Shown piece after piece: positions 1-7,723 of a stretch of DNA of 64,000 bases. The notes under the pieces are model-generated. The model ran no database searches and was not told the DNA's origin. It was given only the letters and a program-made list of their open reading frames with translations. The position numbers and the translations under genes were made by a program. Source of the DNA: Gammaproteobacteria bacterium (GTDB taxonomy: Bacteria > Pseudomonadota > Gammaproteobacteria > Steroidobacterales > GCA-2729495); contig JANQPY010000014.1 in NCBI GenBank assembly GCA_028285245.1, forward strand, positions 1 to 64,000, given 5' to 3'. Position 1 is the first letter of the stretch. Every line of letters starts with the position of its first letter.

Positions 1-178
1 CTCCTTTAAACCTTCACACCCCAGACGGCCTGCGCAGACACGAATTCCGCTTGTCCATTCGGACTGCGCCTGCGACCACTCGGCCACCTCTCCTCTAAAC
101 CTTTACACCCCAGATGACCTGCGCAGACACGAATCCCGCTTGTCCATTCGGACTGCGCCTGCGACCACTCGGCCACCA
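1..178. repeat. Tandem 89-bp direct repeat with tRNA-Ser-like 5' part
   Basis: Two head-to-tail copies, 1-89 and 90-178, differ at only a handful of positions, clustered near the start of each unit. On the minus strand each copy starts with GGTGGCCGAGTGGTCGCAGG, which looks like the acceptor end and D-arm of a type II (Ser/Leu) tRNA: D-stem GCC/GGC around a GG-containing loop. At the junction the minus strand reads GGAG-AGGTGGCC, like a tRNA-Ser 5' end. The rest of the unit has no T-arm and is not a tRNA. Each unit also holds an inverted pair GCGCAG/CTGCGC. The array reaches the window edge in phase, so more copies or an intact tRNA gene may lie to the left. Confidence 0.85.
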
Positions 179-230
179 CTGCTTTAGATCTGTGCGCCGC
201 AGCCTAGCCCAGCCCCCTAGGCCTTTCAAT
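179..230. other. Short intergenic spacer
   Basis: These 52 bases lie between the tandem repeat and the stop codon of the small lipoprotein gene. I see no reading frame, strong hairpin or T-run that would mark a terminator. Confidence 0.5.
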
Positions 231-512
231 CTAGCGCCCGAAGAAGTCAGGCGGCCGTTCCAGGCAGGGACGTCCGTCCGGGTATTCGGTCTCCGACTCG
301 TCCCCTGGGATCTCCAGGCGCTCTTCCCGCTCGGGTTCATCCAGACCGGTCGGTACCGTTAATGGCGCCGTGCTCTCGCTCTGCTGATACTCCCGCGGTT
401 CGTCGCAAATCACTTGGTCTTTGTTGCCGCCGAACAGGCATCCGCTCAGCCCGCTGGTCATGACCAGCAGCACGCCTGACGCGGCCCACCGCCATACCGC
501 GGTAGCACTCAT
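231..512 (-). CDS. Small lipoprotein in the BamC position (BamC N-terminal-like)
   Basis: A 93-residue predicted lipoprotein: hydrophobic segment, then lipobox LSGC with the acylated Cys at residue 25. It directly follows dapA and overlaps it by 4 nt, the place where enteric and pseudomonad genomes carry bamC (nlpB). Residues 41-69 (EYQQSESTAPLTVPTGLDEP, then EREERLEIP) follow the pattern of the extended BamC N-terminal segment that lies along BamD: acidic/Tyr start, then L-x-VP-x-GL-x-x-P, ending in an IP. The two helix-grip domains that make up most of a normal BamC (about 340 residues) are absent. Inference: an outer-membrane BAM-complex accessory reduced to its BamD-binding peptide. The lipoprotein call is strong; the BamC relationship is tentative. 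Confidence 0.7.
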   Translation of the reverse strand: MSATAVWRWAASGVLLVMTSGLSGCLFGGNKDQVICDEPREYQQSESTAPLTVPTGLDEPEREERLEIPGDESETEYPDGRPCLERPPDFFGR

Positions 513-1384
513 ATCGCACCAGCCTGTTCAAGTGCAGCTGCAACGGCGGGCTGGTGTTCATCACTAAGCGATGTGAGCGGCAACCGTATGCCACCGTCTA
601 TGCGACCCATACGTGCCAACGCCCATTTAACGGGAATCGGATTCGACTCACAGAAAAGATCCCGGTGCAGGCCGGCCAGGTCAGCATCAATGCGCGCCGC
701 TTCGTCGTGCTGTCCTGCCAGTGCGGCCTCGCACATCTGCGCAAATGCGGCCGGGACAACATTGGCGGTCACCGACACCACACCATGCCCGCCTAACCGC
801 AGAAATTCCTGACTGGTCGCATCATCGCCGCTGTACAAGCCGAATGCGTCGCCACAGAGCTCGTGCAACAAGGGCACCCTGCTCACTTCTCCCGTAGCCT
901 CCTTTATGCCGGTGATATTCGCGTGGTTGGCGAGGCGTCCCACGGTCTCCGGCAACAAATCCACCCCTGTGCGGCCTGGCACGTTGTAGAGCATTAGCGG
1001 CTTGACGGTCGCGCTGGCGATAGCACTGAAGTGCTCGAACAGCCCATCCTGAGTGGGCTTGTTGTAATAGGGTGTGACTACGAGGTAGCCATCGATCCCG
1101 GAATCAGCGACCGCGAGCGACAAATCAATGGTCTGCCGGGTGGAATTAGACCCAGTGCCCGCGATCACCGGCGCTCGACCAGCAACGTAGTCACAGGCGC
1201 GCCGGACCAGCTCCACGTGCTCAGCGTAGGCGAGCGTAGGTGATTCGCCGGTGGTTCCCGCGATGACAAAGCCGTCGGTGCCCTGCCCTAGGTGCCACTC
1301 TATGAGCTGCTGAACGCGCGCGTAGTCTATGCGGCCATCCGCAGCCATCGGGGTGACGAGGGCAACGAGGCTGCCTTTCAACAT
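509..1384 (-). CDS. dapA: 4-hydroxy-tetrahydrodipicolinate synthase
   Basis: A 291-residue cytoplasmic TIM-barrel enzyme that condenses pyruvate with aspartate semialdehyde, the first committed step of lysine and meso-diaminopimelate synthesis. Visible motifs: GTTGESPT at 43-50, catalytic Tyr133 in the YNVPGRTG stretch, and Schiff-base Lys161 in ITGIKEATG, at the same number as in the E. coli enzyme. Length is normal. The stop overlaps the start of the small lipoprotein gene by 4 nt, so the two are probably translationally coupled. It is divergent from gcvR across about 150 bp, as in enteric genomes. Confidence 0.98.
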   Translation of the reverse strand: MLKGSLVALVTPMAADGRIDYARVQQLIEWHLGQGTDGFVIAGTTGESPTLAYAEHVELVRRACDYVAGRAPVIAGTGSNSTRQTIDLSLAVADSGIDGYLVVTPYYNKPTQDGLFEHFSAIASATVKPLMLYNVPGRTGVDLLPETVGRLANHANITGIKEATGEVSRVPLLHELCGDAFGLYSGDDATSQEFLRLGGHGVVSVTANVVPAAFAQMCEAALAGQHDEAARIDADLAGLHRDLFCESNPIPVKWALARMGRIDGGIRLPLTSLSDEHQPAVAAALEQAGAI

Positions 1385-1532
1385 CAGGGAATCGCTCTTT
1401 AGAAAGGCGAGCGATAGTAATGCTCGCAGTTGGTCATCGCAAGGAATGCCCCGTGCTCAGGGCGTGTCTTGATGCCGCCAGAGCAGACAGTAAACTCATC
1501 AGCCAACTATCTCTGGCAGCAGCGCAATCGAT

Positions 1533-2060
1533 ATGGAAAAACTACTTGCGGTGACCGCCATCGGCCCTGACCGTGCCGGACTTATCCGCGATCTGAGTGG
1601 CGCGATCACTGGCGCCGGCGGCAACATCCAGGAGAGCCGCATGATTGCGCTGGGCTCAGAGTTCGCAGTCTTGATGCTGGTTGCCGGAAACTGGCATGCC
1701 ATCGGCAAGATCCGCGAGGGCCTGACCGCGCTGGCATCGGCTGCCGACGTAACAGTGACGCTCCGCGACGCTGAGGAGCGACGCCGGCAAGATACCGCAC
1801 CCTACCTCGTGGACGTAGTGTCGCTGGATCGGGAAGGCATCGTCCTGGGTCTCTCGGGTTTTTTTGCCAGCCGGGATCTTGAGATCGCTGAGCTCAACAC
1901 CCGCCGCTACAATGCACCCCACACTGGCGCGCCGATGTTCTCTGCGCAGCTAACCGTAGGCATCGGTGCCGACATGCATATGGCAGCGTTGCGGGAAGAG
2001 TTTCTTGCATACTGCGATGCAGAGAATCTGGATGCCATCTTCGAGCCGGCTCAACGCTAG
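1533..2060 (+). CDS. gcvR: Glycine cleavage system regulator GcvR (two ACT domains)
   Basis: A 175-residue protein with two ACT domains: residues about 4-75 (opening with AIGPDRAGLIRDLS) and about 90-170 (VVSLDREGIVLGLSGFFA). In E. coli, GcvR binds GcvA and blocks activation of the glycine cleavage operon when glycine is low. Position between dapA and bcp is the conserved one. No DNA-binding domain is present, as expected for a protein-binding regulator. No gcvA or gcvTHP gene lies in the window, so the exact target is inferred. Confidence 0.9.
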   Translation: MEKLLAVTAIGPDRAGLIRDLSGAITGAGGNIQESRMIALGSEFAVLMLVAGNWHAIGKIREGLTALASAADVTVTLRDAEERRRQDTAPYLVDVVSLDREGIVLGLSGFFASRDLEIAELNTRRYNAPHTGAPMFSAQLTVGIGADMHMAALREEFLAYCDAENLDAIFEPAQR

Positions 2061-2120
2061 CCACGAACGGCTCCACCGTCGAAAGCACTAACGCAACCAC
2101 TAACCTCGACCAGGGACATC

Positions 2121-2588
2121 ATGACAGCACCAAAAATAGGCCGCGTCGCCCCGCAGTTTAAATTGGCGGCAACCGGTGACAAAACTATTCAACTTAAGGA
2201 TCTGAGAGGCAAACACGTCGTGCTGTACTTCTATCCGAAAGACAGCACACCGGGCTGCACGACCGAAGGCCAGGATTTTGCTGCGCGGCACAAGCAATTT
2301 TCGCAGGCCGGCGCGGTCATACTGGGGGTCTCCAGAGACAGTATTGCGTCGCATGAGAAATTTCGTGCCAAGCAGGATTTTCCGTTTGATCTGGTCTCGG
2401 ATCCAGATGAGAAAGCCTGCCAGGCCTACGGCGTAATCAAGGAAAAAAACATGTACGGCAGAAAGGTCATGGGCATCGAACGCAGCACCTTTCTCATCGA
2501 TGACGCTGGCAAGCTGCGCCAGGAATGGCGCAAGGTGAAGGTAAAGGGCCACGTCGATGAGGTGCTTGAGGCCGTGCAGGCGCTCTAG
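2121..2588 (+). CDS. bcp: Thioredoxin-dependent peroxiredoxin (BCP/PrxQ)
   Basis: A 155-residue cytoplasmic peroxiredoxin of the BCP/PrxQ class, which reduces hydrogen peroxide and organic hydroperoxides. The peroxidatic Cys46 sits in FYPKDSTPGCTTEGQDF. The Cys five residues later, the resolving residue in E. coli Bcp, is replaced (TTEGQ). The only other cysteine is Cys100 in EKACQAYGV. The enzyme may therefore act by a 1-Cys mechanism or use Cys100. The start ATG follows gcvR by 60 bp, and the stop lies 8 bp before bepA, so bcp-bepA-mlaA form a tight plus-strand unit. Confidence 0.96.
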   Translation: MTAPKIGRVAPQFKLAATGDKTIQLKDLRGKHVVLYFYPKDSTPGCTTEGQDFAARHKQFSQAGAVILGVSRDSIASHEKFRAKQDFPFDLVSDPDEKACQAYGVIKEKNMYGRKVMGIERSTFLIDDAGKLRQEWRKVKVKGHVDEVLEAVQAL

Positions 2589-2596
2589 GCAACGAC

Positions 2597-4081
2597 ATGC
2601 TTGCCAGGGTCGTGCTTTGTCTGCTCGCAGTGGTGGTTGGCCTGACCACCCCCTTTGGAGTAACTGCGCAGGGGTTAGATGGCGACCTGCCCGACATCGG
2701 CAGTCCCGCGGATTCCGTGTTATCGAAACAGCGTGAGGCCCAGATCGGGCGACAGATCTTTCGCAGCCTGCGCGCAACGGAGCGAATCATCGAGGACCCG
2801 GAGGTCCAGGAGTACGTCCAGGACTTGGGCCAGCGCATTGCGGCCAATGCCCAGGACGGTGGCTTCCGTTTCAAGTTCTTTGTTGTTGACGAACCGACCA
2901 TCAATGCGTTTGCGCTACCAGGAGGCTATATCGGCATCCACTCCGGTTTGTTGCTTGCAACGGAAAATGAAAGCGAGCTGGCTGGTGTAGTGGCGCATGA
3001 GGTCGCGCACGTTACGCAGCGGCATATCTCCCGCGCGGTGTATGCCAGCCAGCGGCAAAGCATTTTGAGTATGGCGGCCATGCTGGGTGCGATTCTCGTT
3101 GGCGCCGCCACGGGCGATAGCGACGTCACCACTGGCGCCATCGCAACAGCCCAGGGTCTGTCGACTCAGGCGCGTATCAACTTTACTCGCGACAACGAGT
3201 ACGAAGCCGACCGCGTTGGTGTCAGCGTGTTGGCAGCCGCCGGGTTTGACCCAAACGGGATGGCGAGCTTCTTCGAGACGATGGCCAGACGCGCGGGCAC
3301 ATTGGCAGGCCGCGTCCCGGAGTTCCTGCGCACACACCCGGTCACGGTTAGCCGGATCTCCGAGACACGGTCCCGCGCCGCGGAATATGCCGTCTCGGAT
3401 GTACAGGACTCAACTAGCTACTCCCTGATCAAGGCGCGGATCAAACTCTTGTCGAGCGCGACACCTGAACGAGCGCTTACCCGCTTTGAGGGTGAGCTGG
3501 AAGATCCCAAGTTGGCCGGCGATTTGGGCGTGGCGTACGGCATCGCGCTGGCGAAGCTGCGGCTCGGCGAGGCGGAAGCCGCGCAACAGGATTTTGAGAC
3601 ACTGCTGGCGAGCAACCCGGAAGTCATCTCCTTCCACACAGGGCTCGGGCTGGCGCAGCAGGCCAGCGGGAATGGCCGCGCCGCCGAGGCGACGTTGGCC
3701 GAGGCGATGTCGCTGTTTCCAAGAAATCGGCCACTGACCATCCGCTACGCCTCGGTGCTGACGGAAAACGGCAAGCCCGGCACCGCTCACAAGGTCTTGC
3801 TGGACCTTTACAACCAGGTTCCGCCCACAGCCGGCCAGGTCCGGCAATTGGCTCTGGCGGCTAGTGCCGCCGGAGATACGGCCGATGCACACTACTACAT
3901 GGCAGAGTCACATCTGCTAAATGGCGACCTAAACCTCGCAGCCGATCAACTGCGGCTTGCGCTGAGCATTCCCCGGTTGAATGATGTGCAGGAGGCACGT
4001 TTCCGGTCGAGGCTGGAGCAAGTCGTTGAGGCGCTGCCGAGACAAGGCTCCGGACGAGGCAGCCGAGGAACCAATGAATGA
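2597..4081 (+). CDS. bepA: Periplasmic M48 metalloprotease/chaperone with TPR repeats (BepA-like)
   Basis: A 494-residue exported protein. The signal peptide is about residues 1-24 (ending VTAQG). The M48 peptidase domain carries the zinc motif HEVAH at 134-138 and the downstream NEYEADRVGV glutamate. From about residue 280 helical TPR repeats run to the C-terminus. In E. coli, BepA (YfgC) degrades stalled LptD and helps outer-membrane protein assembly with the BAM complex. Gene order gcvR-bcp-bepA is conserved with E. coli. The C-terminus overlaps mlaA by ATGA, so an outer-membrane quality-control protease is coupled to an outer-membrane lipid-asymmetry lipoprotein. Confidence 0.93.
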   Translation: MLARVVLCLLAVVVGLTTPFGVTAQGLDGDLPDIGSPADSVLSKQREAQIGRQIFRSLRATERIIEDPEVQEYVQDLGQRIAANAQDGGFRFKFFVVDEPTINAFALPGGYIGIHSGLLLATENESELAGVVAHEVAHVTQRHISRAVYASQRQSILSMAAMLGAILVGAATGDSDVTTGAIATAQGLSTQARINFTRDNEYEADRVGVSVLAAAGFDPNGMASFFETMARRAGTLAGRVPEFLRTHPVTVSRISETRSRAAEYAVSDVQDSTSYSLIKARIKLLSSATPERALTRFEGELEDPKLAGDLGVAYGIALAKLRLGEAEAAQQDFETLLASNPEVISFHTGLGLAQQASGNGRAAEATLAEAMSLFPRNRPLTIRYASVLTENGKPGTAHKVLLDLYNQVPPTAGQVRQLALAASAAGDTADAHYYMAESHLLNGDLNLAADQLRLALSIPRLNDVQEARFRSRLEQVVEALPRQGSGRGSRGTNE

Positions 4082-4839
4082 TCAAGCGCTTTTCGTTGTT
4101 GCTACCTGCACTGTTACTGGCCATCGCACTGACAGGATGCGCAACCCAGGGTAGTACTCAGGGCCAGACCGCGCGCAACTCACAAGACCCATTTGAATCC
4201 GTCAATCGGGCTACATACGCATTCAATACGGTGGCCGACAAGGCCGTGCTCCGCCCTCTGGCAAGCGGCTATAGCCGATTCGTGCCGCGTTTTTTACGGA
4301 TAGGGATCGATAACTTCTTCACCAATCTCCAGCAACCACGCAACATTGTTAACTCCGTGCTGCAGGGAAAATTCAGGCGCGGCACCCAAAGCACCGCCCG
4401 CCTGCTGTTTAACTCGACGGTTGGTGTTGCCGGCCTGTTCGACCCGGCGACCTCAGTGGGTATCCCCCTCCACGCGGAGGACTTCGGCCAGACATTAGAA
4501 ATCTGGGGGGTACCTGAGGGGCCGTACATCGTAGTCCCGCTGCTGGGGCCCTTCACCGTCTCCAGCGGAGCCGGCACGCTTGTGGACTGGAGCTATCACC
4601 CGCGGCGTCTATACGACGACAGCAGCATACGCGACAAGATGAACCTGTTCTGGTTCGTGTACGCCCGGTCCAAGCTGTTGTCGTTTGACGAAGAGATAGA
4701 CAACGCCTTCGACAGCTACAGCTTTGTGCGCGATGCTTACCTGCAGAACCGCGACTACGTCCGCTATGATGGCGTGTTGCCGACGGGCGACTTGTTTGAT
4801 GAGAGCGATCTGGACGATTTTGATGAGTTCGACGAGTGA
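4078..4839 (+). CDS. mlaA: Outer-membrane lipid-asymmetry lipoprotein MlaA (VacJ)
   Basis: A 253-residue lipoprotein with a clear signal peptide and lipobox LTGC (Cys21). The VacJ family is recognisable from PFESVNRATYAFN near residue 39 and the GVPEGPYIVVPLLGP region. MlaA removes mislocalised phospholipids from the outer leaflet of the outer membrane and passes them to MlaC in the periplasm. The start ATG overlaps the bepA stop (ATGA). The C-terminus is strongly acidic (DESDLDDFDEFDE). Its partner mlaC lies immediately downstream on the opposite strand; no mlaFEDB genes are in the window. Confidence 0.97.
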   Translation: MIKRFSLLLPALLLAIALTGCATQGSTQGQTARNSQDPFESVNRATYAFNTVADKAVLRPLASGYSRFVPRFLRIGIDNFFTNLQQPRNIVNSVLQGKFRRGTQSTARLLFNSTVGVAGLFDPATSVGIPLHAEDFGQTLEIWGVPEGPYIVVPLLGPFTVSSGAGTLVDWSYHPRRLYDDSSIRDKMNLFWFVYARSKLLSFDEEIDNAFDSYSFVRDAYLQNRDYVRYDGVLPTGDLFDESDLDDFDEFDE

Positions 4840-4859
4840 GCCACCACGCCGAACGGGAC

Positions 4860-5537
4860 TCAGCCCTCTGAGGGCTTGCCCCCAACTCCCGCAGCCGCTG
4901 TCACCGCACGCGTCTCTGCCGTCAGCCGCTCAATAACCGAATCAATCCCGTTCGCCGCAATCTCGGCCTGAAACTGATTGCCGTAGTTATTGATATTCGA
5001 GATACCCTGGATTAATACGTCGTATACCTTCCAACCGGCGGCCGTTTTCCTCAGCAGGTAGTCGACCGGCTGGACGCTACCGTTGTCGAGCCGCATGCGG
5101 GTATTGACGATTGCGAGCTTGTCAGCCGCTGCATCGTCTGCGGGCAGGATCTCCAGGCTCGCGGGATCGAACTCCAACAGGCCACCTGCGTAACTTCGCG
5201 AAAGAAACTTGAAGAAGGCCTCTACAAACCGGTCGCGCTGATCAGCACTCGCGGAGCGCCAGTTGCGCTTACCCAGCACGAGATAGCTGGCGTAACGACG
5301 GTCAAAGTTCGGCAGGAGCACTTCATCAACGATCGCGTAGAGCTCTTCGGGGTTGTCAGCCAGATAGTCACGCCGGCCATCCAGACGCTTGCTCAACTCG
5401 CCGGCGGTTTGCTCAATCACGCTTTGCGGCGAGGCAGTTCGCGCACTATCCCCCTCGTCTGCCCACCCGGAAGCGCCGACCAGAACCAACAGTGACCCGA
5501 GCATCCACCCGGCTGCCCGCGAGCGCAGGGTCCCCAC
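4860..5537 (-). CDS. mlaC: Periplasmic phospholipid-binding protein MlaC
   Basis: About 225 residues from the GTG chosen at 5537. That start follows a GGGGAAG SD-like run by about 7 nt and gives a normal signal peptide (arginine region, hydrophobic LGSLLVLVGASGWA, cleavage near ADE). An ATG at 5504 and a longer GTG at 5576 are alternatives. The mature part matches the MlaC/Ttg2D family (NPEELYAIVDEVLLPNFDRR; RDRFVEAFFKFLSRSYA; GWKVYDVLIQGISNINNYGNQF). MlaC ferries phospholipid between MlaA and the inner-membrane MlaFEDB transporter. It converges on mlaA with 20 bp between the stops, an unusual pairing away from the mlaFEDB operon. Confidence 0.9.
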   Translation of the reverse strand: MGTLRSRAAGWMLGSLLVLVGASGWADEGDSARTASPQSVIEQTAGELSKRLDGRRDYLADNPEELYAIVDEVLLPNFDRRYASYLVLGKRNWRSASADQRDRFVEAFFKFLSRSYAGGLLEFDPASLEILPADDAAADKLAIVNTRMRLDNGSVQPVDYLLRKTAAGWKVYDVLIQGISNINNYGNQFQAEIAANGIDSVIERLTAETRAVTAAAGVGGKPSEG

Positions 5538-5693
5538 AGGGCGGCTTCCCCGAAATCGGCGGTAATGAGGGATCACCGGCAGGCAGCCGATGAGCGGGTA
5601 TGTAGATCGTGGATTAATGGCAGAACCCCGGGCTTGGTGACCCTATTGGTTTTAGGCACAAGAATAGCAGAACGGTTCCAGGCCAGGCGCCAC
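5538..5693. other. Intergenic region between mlaC and the SUF operon
   Basis: About 150 bp between divergent genes. The SUF promoter begins at its right end. I see no reading frame with a plausible start and no terminator-like hairpin. Confidence 0.5.
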
Positions 5694-5723
5694 TTAACTT
5701 TGCAGGCAATACTGGACTAAAAT
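5694..5723 (+). promoter_or_regulatory. Predicted SUF operon promoter
   Basis: A sigma70-like promoter: TTAACT at 5694-5699, an 18-nt spacer and TAAAAT at 5718-5723, about 40 bp upstream of the regulator gene start. The -10 element lies inside the IscR-type palindrome, so a bound regulator would block it. The transcript would cover sufR through at least sufT. Confidence 0.6.
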
Positions 5724-5733
5724 AGTCCGTTAT
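5709..5733 (+). promoter_or_regulatory. IscR/Rrf2-type (type 1) operator
   Basis: The 25-bp stretch has the palindromic core GACTAAAATAGTC, flanked by ATACTG on the left and CGTTAT on the right. It matches the IscR type 1 consensus (ATA-SYY-GACT-RWWW-YAGTC-RRS-TAT) at almost every position. This site class binds [2Fe-2S]-IscR in E. coli. Here it lies 36 bp upstream of an Rrf2-family gene that heads the operon, which suggests autoregulation. Confidence 0.85.
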
Positions 5734-5769
5734 CACGGTTGGCCCGTTAAAAATGACCTGGAGAAATTC

Positions 5770-6234
5770 ATGCTGCGCATCAGCAGAATGACCGACTACG
5801 GCACGCTCATCCTGGTGCATCTGGCGGGTCAGCGAGATCGCCTGTGTACGGCCAGTGCAGTCTCCTCGGCGACCCATGTGCCTGCGCCGACGGTGCAGAA
5901 ACTCCTGATGCGGCTCAGCAAGGCCGGCCTGGTGAACTCGACGCGCGGTGCCGAGGGCGGCTACCAGCTAGCCCGTAGTCCTGAGCAGATTACGGCCGCA
6001 GAGATCGTCGACACCCTGGAAGGTCCGGTCGCCATCACGGAGTGCAGTGCGGATGACAGTCAGTGCGAGCTCGAGTCGCTGTGCGTTGTCGGTAGCGCAT
6101 GGCAACGCATCAATACCGCGATTCGAGGCGCGCTAGCGGAGGTGACTCTTGCAGAGCTCAGCAAACCGGTGGCGCAGGCCAGCCATGCGGAAAGACGCAG
6201 CGCGGCGAATACGCAGCAGGAGAACATTTCATGA
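5770..6234 (+). CDS. Rrf2-family SUF operon regulator
   Basis: A 154-residue winged-helix regulator. The N-terminal DNA-binding region opens [19 protein letters not shown], and the motif [13 protein letters not shown] at about 58-70 is the Rrf2 wing. Three cysteines near residues 95-110 ([11 protein letters not shown] then LESLC) match the Fe-S ligand cysteines of IscR-like proteins. It fits the 'SUF system Fe-S cluster assembly regulator' subgroup better than IscR itself, because it heads a sufBCDS operon. It probably senses cluster sufficiency and acts at the palindrome at 5709-5733. The stop overlaps the sufB start (ATGA). Confidence 0.92.
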   Translation: MLRISRMTDYGTLILVHLAGQRDRLCTASAVSSATHVPAPTVQKLLMRLSKAGLVNSTRGAEGGYQLARSPEQITAAEIVDTLEGPVAITECSADDSQCELESLCVVGSAWQRINTAIRGALAEVTLAELSKPVAQASHAERRSAANTQQENIS

Positions 6235-7712
6235 GCCAGCCGGACCAGCTACAGCACCCGCAGGGTGAGCAGAGCAATAAGGACATGCGCGCACTCGTTG
6301 AGCGCGAGTACAAGCATGGTTTCTTTACAGAGATCGAGTCCGACACGGTGCCGCCCGGCTTAAATGAAGATGTGATTCGGATGATTTCTGAAAAAAAGGG
6401 TGAGCCCGATTTCCTGCTGCAGTGGCGCCTGAAGGCGTATCGCTACTGGCAGACTCTCAAAACGCCCGACTGGGCCAAGCTGAACCTGACGCCCATCGAT
6501 TACCAGTCGATTTCTTATTACTCCGCGCCAAAGCGCCGCACGGACGGACCCAAGAGTCTCGATGAGGTAGATCCAAAACTACTGGAAACCTATGAGAAGC
6601 TTGGTATTCCGCTCCATGAGCGCGCAGCGCTGGCTGGCGTCGCCGTAGACGCGGTGTTTGACAGCGTGTCGGTTACCACCACCTTCAAGGACAAGCTCGC
6701 CGATGCGGGCGTGATTTTTTCGTCTTTCTCCGAGGCTGCCCGCGAGCATCCCGAGCTGGTCGAGCAGTACCTAGGTACCGTCGTGCCCTACCGGGACAAC
6801 TTCTTTGCCGCGCTCAACTCCGCCGTCTTTACCGATGGGTCTTTCGTGTACATCCCGAAGGGCGTGCGCTGCCCGATGGAGCTGTCAACCTACTTCCGCA
6901 TCAACGAAGCCAAGACAGGGCAATTCGAACGCACGCTGATCGTGGCTGACGAAGGCAGCCATGTGAGCTACCTGGAAGGCTGCACTGCCCCGATGCGCGA
7001 TGAGAACCAGCTGCACGCGGCGGTTGTCGAGCTGGTCGCCCTCAGAGATGCCCAGATCAAGTACTCGACCGTGCAAAACTGGTATCCGGGCGACGAGGAA
7101 GGCCGGGGCGGCATCTACAACTTCGTCACTAAACGGGGCGACTGCCGGGAGGACAACGCCAAGATATCGTGGACTCAGGTTGAGGCGGGCTCAGCCATCA
7201 CCTGGAAGTACCCAAGCTGCGTACTGCGCGGCGCGAACACCGTGGGGGAATTCTACTCGGTTGCGGTGACCAACAATCTGCAGCAAGCCGACACCGGCAC
7301 AAAGATGATCCACATCGGCCCCAATTCTCGCAGCACCATTGTCTCTAAGGGCATATCTGCAGGCCGCGCCCAACAGTCTTACCGCGGTCTGGTCAAGATG
7401 ATGCCCAGTGCCGCGCAGGCCAGGAACTATACGCAGTGCGATTCGCTGCTCATGGGTAATCAGTGCGGCGCGCACACTTTTCCGTATATGGAAATCAAGA
7501 ACGCTTCGGCGATTGTCGAGCACGAGGCGACGACGTCGAAGATCGGTGACGATCAGCTCTTCTACTGCCGGCAGCGTGGCTTAAGTGAGGAAGATGCTGT
7601 CAACATGATCGTCAACGGTTTTTGCAAAGAGGTGTTTCGCGAGCTACCCATGGAGTTTGCTGTGGAAGCACAAAATCTACTCAACGTGAGCCTGGAAGGG
7701 GCAGTCGGATAA
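6231..7712 (+). CDS. sufB: Fe-S cluster scaffold subunit SufB
   Basis: A 493-residue SufB, the main scaffold of the SufBC2D complex where [4Fe-4S] clusters are built. The reading frame is open for 44 codons upstream, but ATG 6231 overlaps the regulator stop (ATGA) and gives a normal N-terminus. Family features include [21 protein letters not shown] (about 190-210), [28 protein letters not shown] and the C-terminal [20 protein letters not shown] region with its conserved Glu and His. It is the longest and most conserved gene of the operon. It lies 11 bp before sufC. Confidence 0.97.
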   Translation: MSQPDQLQHPQGEQSNKDMRALVEREYKHGFFTEIESDTVPPGLNEDVIRMISEKKGEPDFLLQWRLKAYRYWQTLKTPDWAKLNLTPIDYQSISYYSAPKRRTDGPKSLDEVDPKLLETYEKLGIPLHERAALAGVAVDAVFDSVSVTTTFKDKLADAGVIFSSFSEAAREHPELVEQYLGTVVPYRDNFFAALNSAVFTDGSFVYIPKGVRCPMELSTYFRINEAKTGQFERTLIVADEGSHVSYLEGCTAPMRDENQLHAAVVELVALRDAQIKYSTVQNWYPGDEEGRGGIYNFVTKRGDCREDNAKISWTQVEAGSAITWKYPSCVLRGANTVGEFYSVAVTNNLQQADTGTKMIHIGPNSRSTIVSKGISAGRAQQSYRGLVKMMPSAAQARNYTQCDSLLMGNQCGAHTFPYMEIKNASAIVEHEATTSKIGDDQLFYCRQRGLSEEDAVNMIVNGFCKEVFRELPMEFAVEAQNLLNVSLEGAVG

Positions 7713-7723
7713 ATGGGCCAGGT

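Noticed and set aside
6099..6230. 44-codon upstream extension of sufB
   Set aside because: It overlaps the regulator gene in another frame, is Gly/Arg/Gln-rich with no SufB similarity, and ATG 6231 sits in an ATGA overlap.
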